Assembly: GCF_030540825.1 (NCBI RefSeq)
Contig: NZ_JAUOEO010000001.1
Span: 2,019,001-2,083,000, forward strand
Direction: 5' to 3'
DNA from: Flavivirga spongiicola
GTDB taxonomy: Bacteria > Bacteroidota > Bacteroidia > Flavobacteriales > Flavobacteriaceae
DNA length: 64,000 nucleotides
In this document: positions 62,968 through 64,000 of the stretch, piece by piece
How positions within the stretch are numbered: the stretch's first letter is position 1
Layout of the letters: each line of letters opens with the position of its first letter
Made by a program: the position numbers and the translations under genes
Notes under the pieces: generated by a model
Database searches by the model: none
Seen by the model: only the letters and a program-made list of their open reading frames with translations
Told to the model about the DNA's origin: nothing

Positions 62968-63834
62968 ATGAAAAAGACACCTTTAATACTTATAGTAATT
63001 ATAGTTTTAACTACATTGAGCACAGCTTCTTGTTCTAACGATGATAACTCTTTAACCAATGAAATAACAGCAATTGACCCAGGTAATGACCCTAATTTTA
63101 CCATAGTTGCAAATAATGATCCTGGGTTAACCAATTTTAATCGTAAAGTTGTTGTTTTTGGTATCGATATCTATGCTGCCTCAAAAGTAGAAGACGCCAA
63201 ATTATTGCATGCAGCAAACATTATGGCACAATATCTCGACAATAACGAGGATGGGACTATTGATAATCAATTAGTTGTTGATAAGATGATAGAAAATAAA
63301 GCTTTTCTTTTTATGTGGAAAACAGAGAGTGATCAACCTTCTAGCCCTCCGACTGGTAGAGAGGGACAAGATTTAGGAGCGGATGAAACCGTTCCTGCTT
63401 GGCACACTAATGGACATACAGGTCAATTCGATGCTTCATTAGAAGAAATATGGCACATCATTAACCTTGCTGGGCATGCAAAAGTTTATCCTACCGTATT
63501 TGGCTTAAAACACGGAACAGATCTTGCCAATGCCATGGATATAGCCAGAGGGGGTTATTTTGAAACGATACCTACCACTTACCCTACAACCGCATGGTAC
63601 ACATACGATGACACGACCTGTGGCTATGAAGACTGTATGACGATTGAATATTGGTATTGGTCTATGTCTTCAATATTAGGAGCTCAAGAAAATAGATTAG
63701 ATGAAATACAACAAGAATGGAAACTAAATACCAAAACAAAAGTTGAAAACAATGATTCGGCAATTTATACGTTATTAACTAATCCGCAATATAAGTTTCC
63801 AACTGTTTTACCGGATGGTAGTTATAGACAATAA
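62968..63834 (+). CDS. EF-hand-containing lipoprotein of unknown function
   Basis: The 288-residue protein has a lipoprotein signal (LSTASCSNDD, Cys22) and an EF-hand-like calcium loop DNNEDGTIDNQLV at about 91-103. Further on, SLEEIWHIINLAGHA (about 157-171) has acidic and histidine residues in an arrangement suggestive of a metal site, but is not the classic HExxH. Paired cysteines occur in TTCGYEDCMTIEYWYW. I do not recognise the family. It follows the ClpP-like gene closely and is probably co-transcribed with it. Confidence 0.6.
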   Translation: MKKTPLILIVIIVLTTLSTASCSNDDNSLTNEITAIDPGNDPNFTIVANNDPGLTNFNRKVVVFGIDIYAASKVEDAKLLHAANIMAQYLDNNEDGTIDNQLVVDKMIENKAFLFMWKTESDQPSSPPTGREGQDLGADETVPAWHTNGHTGQFDASLEEIWHIINLAGHAKVYPTVFGLKHGTDLANAMDIARGGYFETIPTTYPTTAWYTYDDTTCGYEDCMTIEYWYWSMSSILGAQENRLDEIQQEWKLNTKTKVENNDSAIYTLLTNPQYKFPTVLPDGSYRQ

Positions 63835-63909
63835 TGTTTGAGTGTTACAGATCGTCAACTTTTTTAAATAGGTCAATTAGTGATCTGACACCTACAAAAA
63901 TTTAATATT

Positions 63910-64000
63910 ATGGACAGAAAAAAATTTCTAAAGAATGGTTTAATAGGTATGGGGTCTATTGTTGCAATACCAACAGTATTATCATCATGCAGTAATGATG
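63910..64000 (+). CDS. Lipoprotein gene, cut by the window end
   Basis: Only the first 30 codons are present. They encode MDRKKFLKNGLIGMGSIVAI, then a hydrophobic stretch ending in LSSCSND, a lipoprotein signal. The DRKxFLKxGLxGxGSIVAIP style is common at the start of flavobacterial exported enzymes, including intradiol-dioxygenase-like lipoproteins, but the product cannot be named. It lies 75 nt after the EF-hand lipoprotein gene and may belong to the same operon. Confidence 0.6.
   Translation, partial: MDRKKFLKNGLIGMGSIVAIPTVLSSCSND

Overview
The window looks like the chromosome of a marine-type Bacteroidota bacterium, most likely family Flavobacteriaceae. The evidence is AT-rich DNA, promoters of the TAnnTTTG type, SusC/SusD pairs, type IX secretion (T9SS) C-terminal sorting domains, DUF4837, DUF4249 and head-GIN proteins, and a FecI/FecR-type sigma/anti-sigma pair. 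The species cannot be named from the sequence alone.

Layout. 0.5-10 kb is ordinary chromosome: a GH3-type acyl-amido synthetase, an M23 peptidase, tatA, DUF4837, an MltD-like lytic transglycosylase, pgk, a cyclase-like DUF2652 protein and holB. 10-14 kb is an ECF sigma factor, a FecR-like anti-sigma factor and an STN-domain TonB receptor, all on the minus strand. 14.3-17.2 kb is an accessory patch: a small lipoprotein, a 160-bp MITE-like element with 19-bp perfect terminal inverted repeats, a decayed partial copy of the lipoprotein gene, a 17-codon signal-peptide-like ORF and a seven-repeat T9SS propeller protein. 17.4-21.3 kb holds rnr, a YbjQ-like protein and a head-GIN protein.

21.4-55.6 kb is a large polysaccharide utilization locus, best explained as laminarin-type beta-1,3/1,6-glucan use. 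It has a membrane-spanning triple-Y/LuxR regulator. Unit 1 is SusC, SusD and two surface lipoproteins (24.5-32.0 kb). Unit 2 is a putative clan-A glycoside hydrolase fused to an apparent outer-membrane beta-barrel, a glycan-binding lipoprotein, a GH16 laminarinase and a PKD multi-module lipoprotein (32.8-41.0 kb). Unit 3 is a GH149-like beta-1,3-oligoglucan phosphorylase, a lipoprotein GH17, a GH30, a GPH-family sugar transporter and a leaderless GH17 (41.1-50.0 kb). An FG-GAP/UnbV lipoprotein and a T9SS-secreted putative glycan-binding protein follow. The inferred flow is: GH16, GH30 and GH17 trim the glucan outside and in the periplasm, SusCD imports oligomers, the transporter brings them into the cytoplasm, and the phosphorylase plus the leaderless GH17 finish them.

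The most interesting non-coding signal is a regulatory architecture shared by three promoters of this locus: paired CRACATT direct repeats (32 bp apart at two promoters, 11 bp at the third) followed downstream by a TATRYTTTTTGTNGMGG box. At the first two promoters the spacing from repeat to box is identical. The locus is also punctuated by three direct copies of a dispersed repeat of about 120-220 bp that lie exactly at module boundaries.

55.7-64 kb holds a LysE-type exporter, tRNA-Cys with an 18-bp duplicate of its 3' end downstream, folB, an AraC-type membrane regulator, a TonB receptor with a DUF4249 lipoprotein, and a run of small exported proteins, including a ClpP/crotonase-like lipoprotein and an EF-hand lipoprotein. 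A lipoprotein gene is cut off by the window end. I see no CRISPR array, rRNA, prophage or transposase gene.
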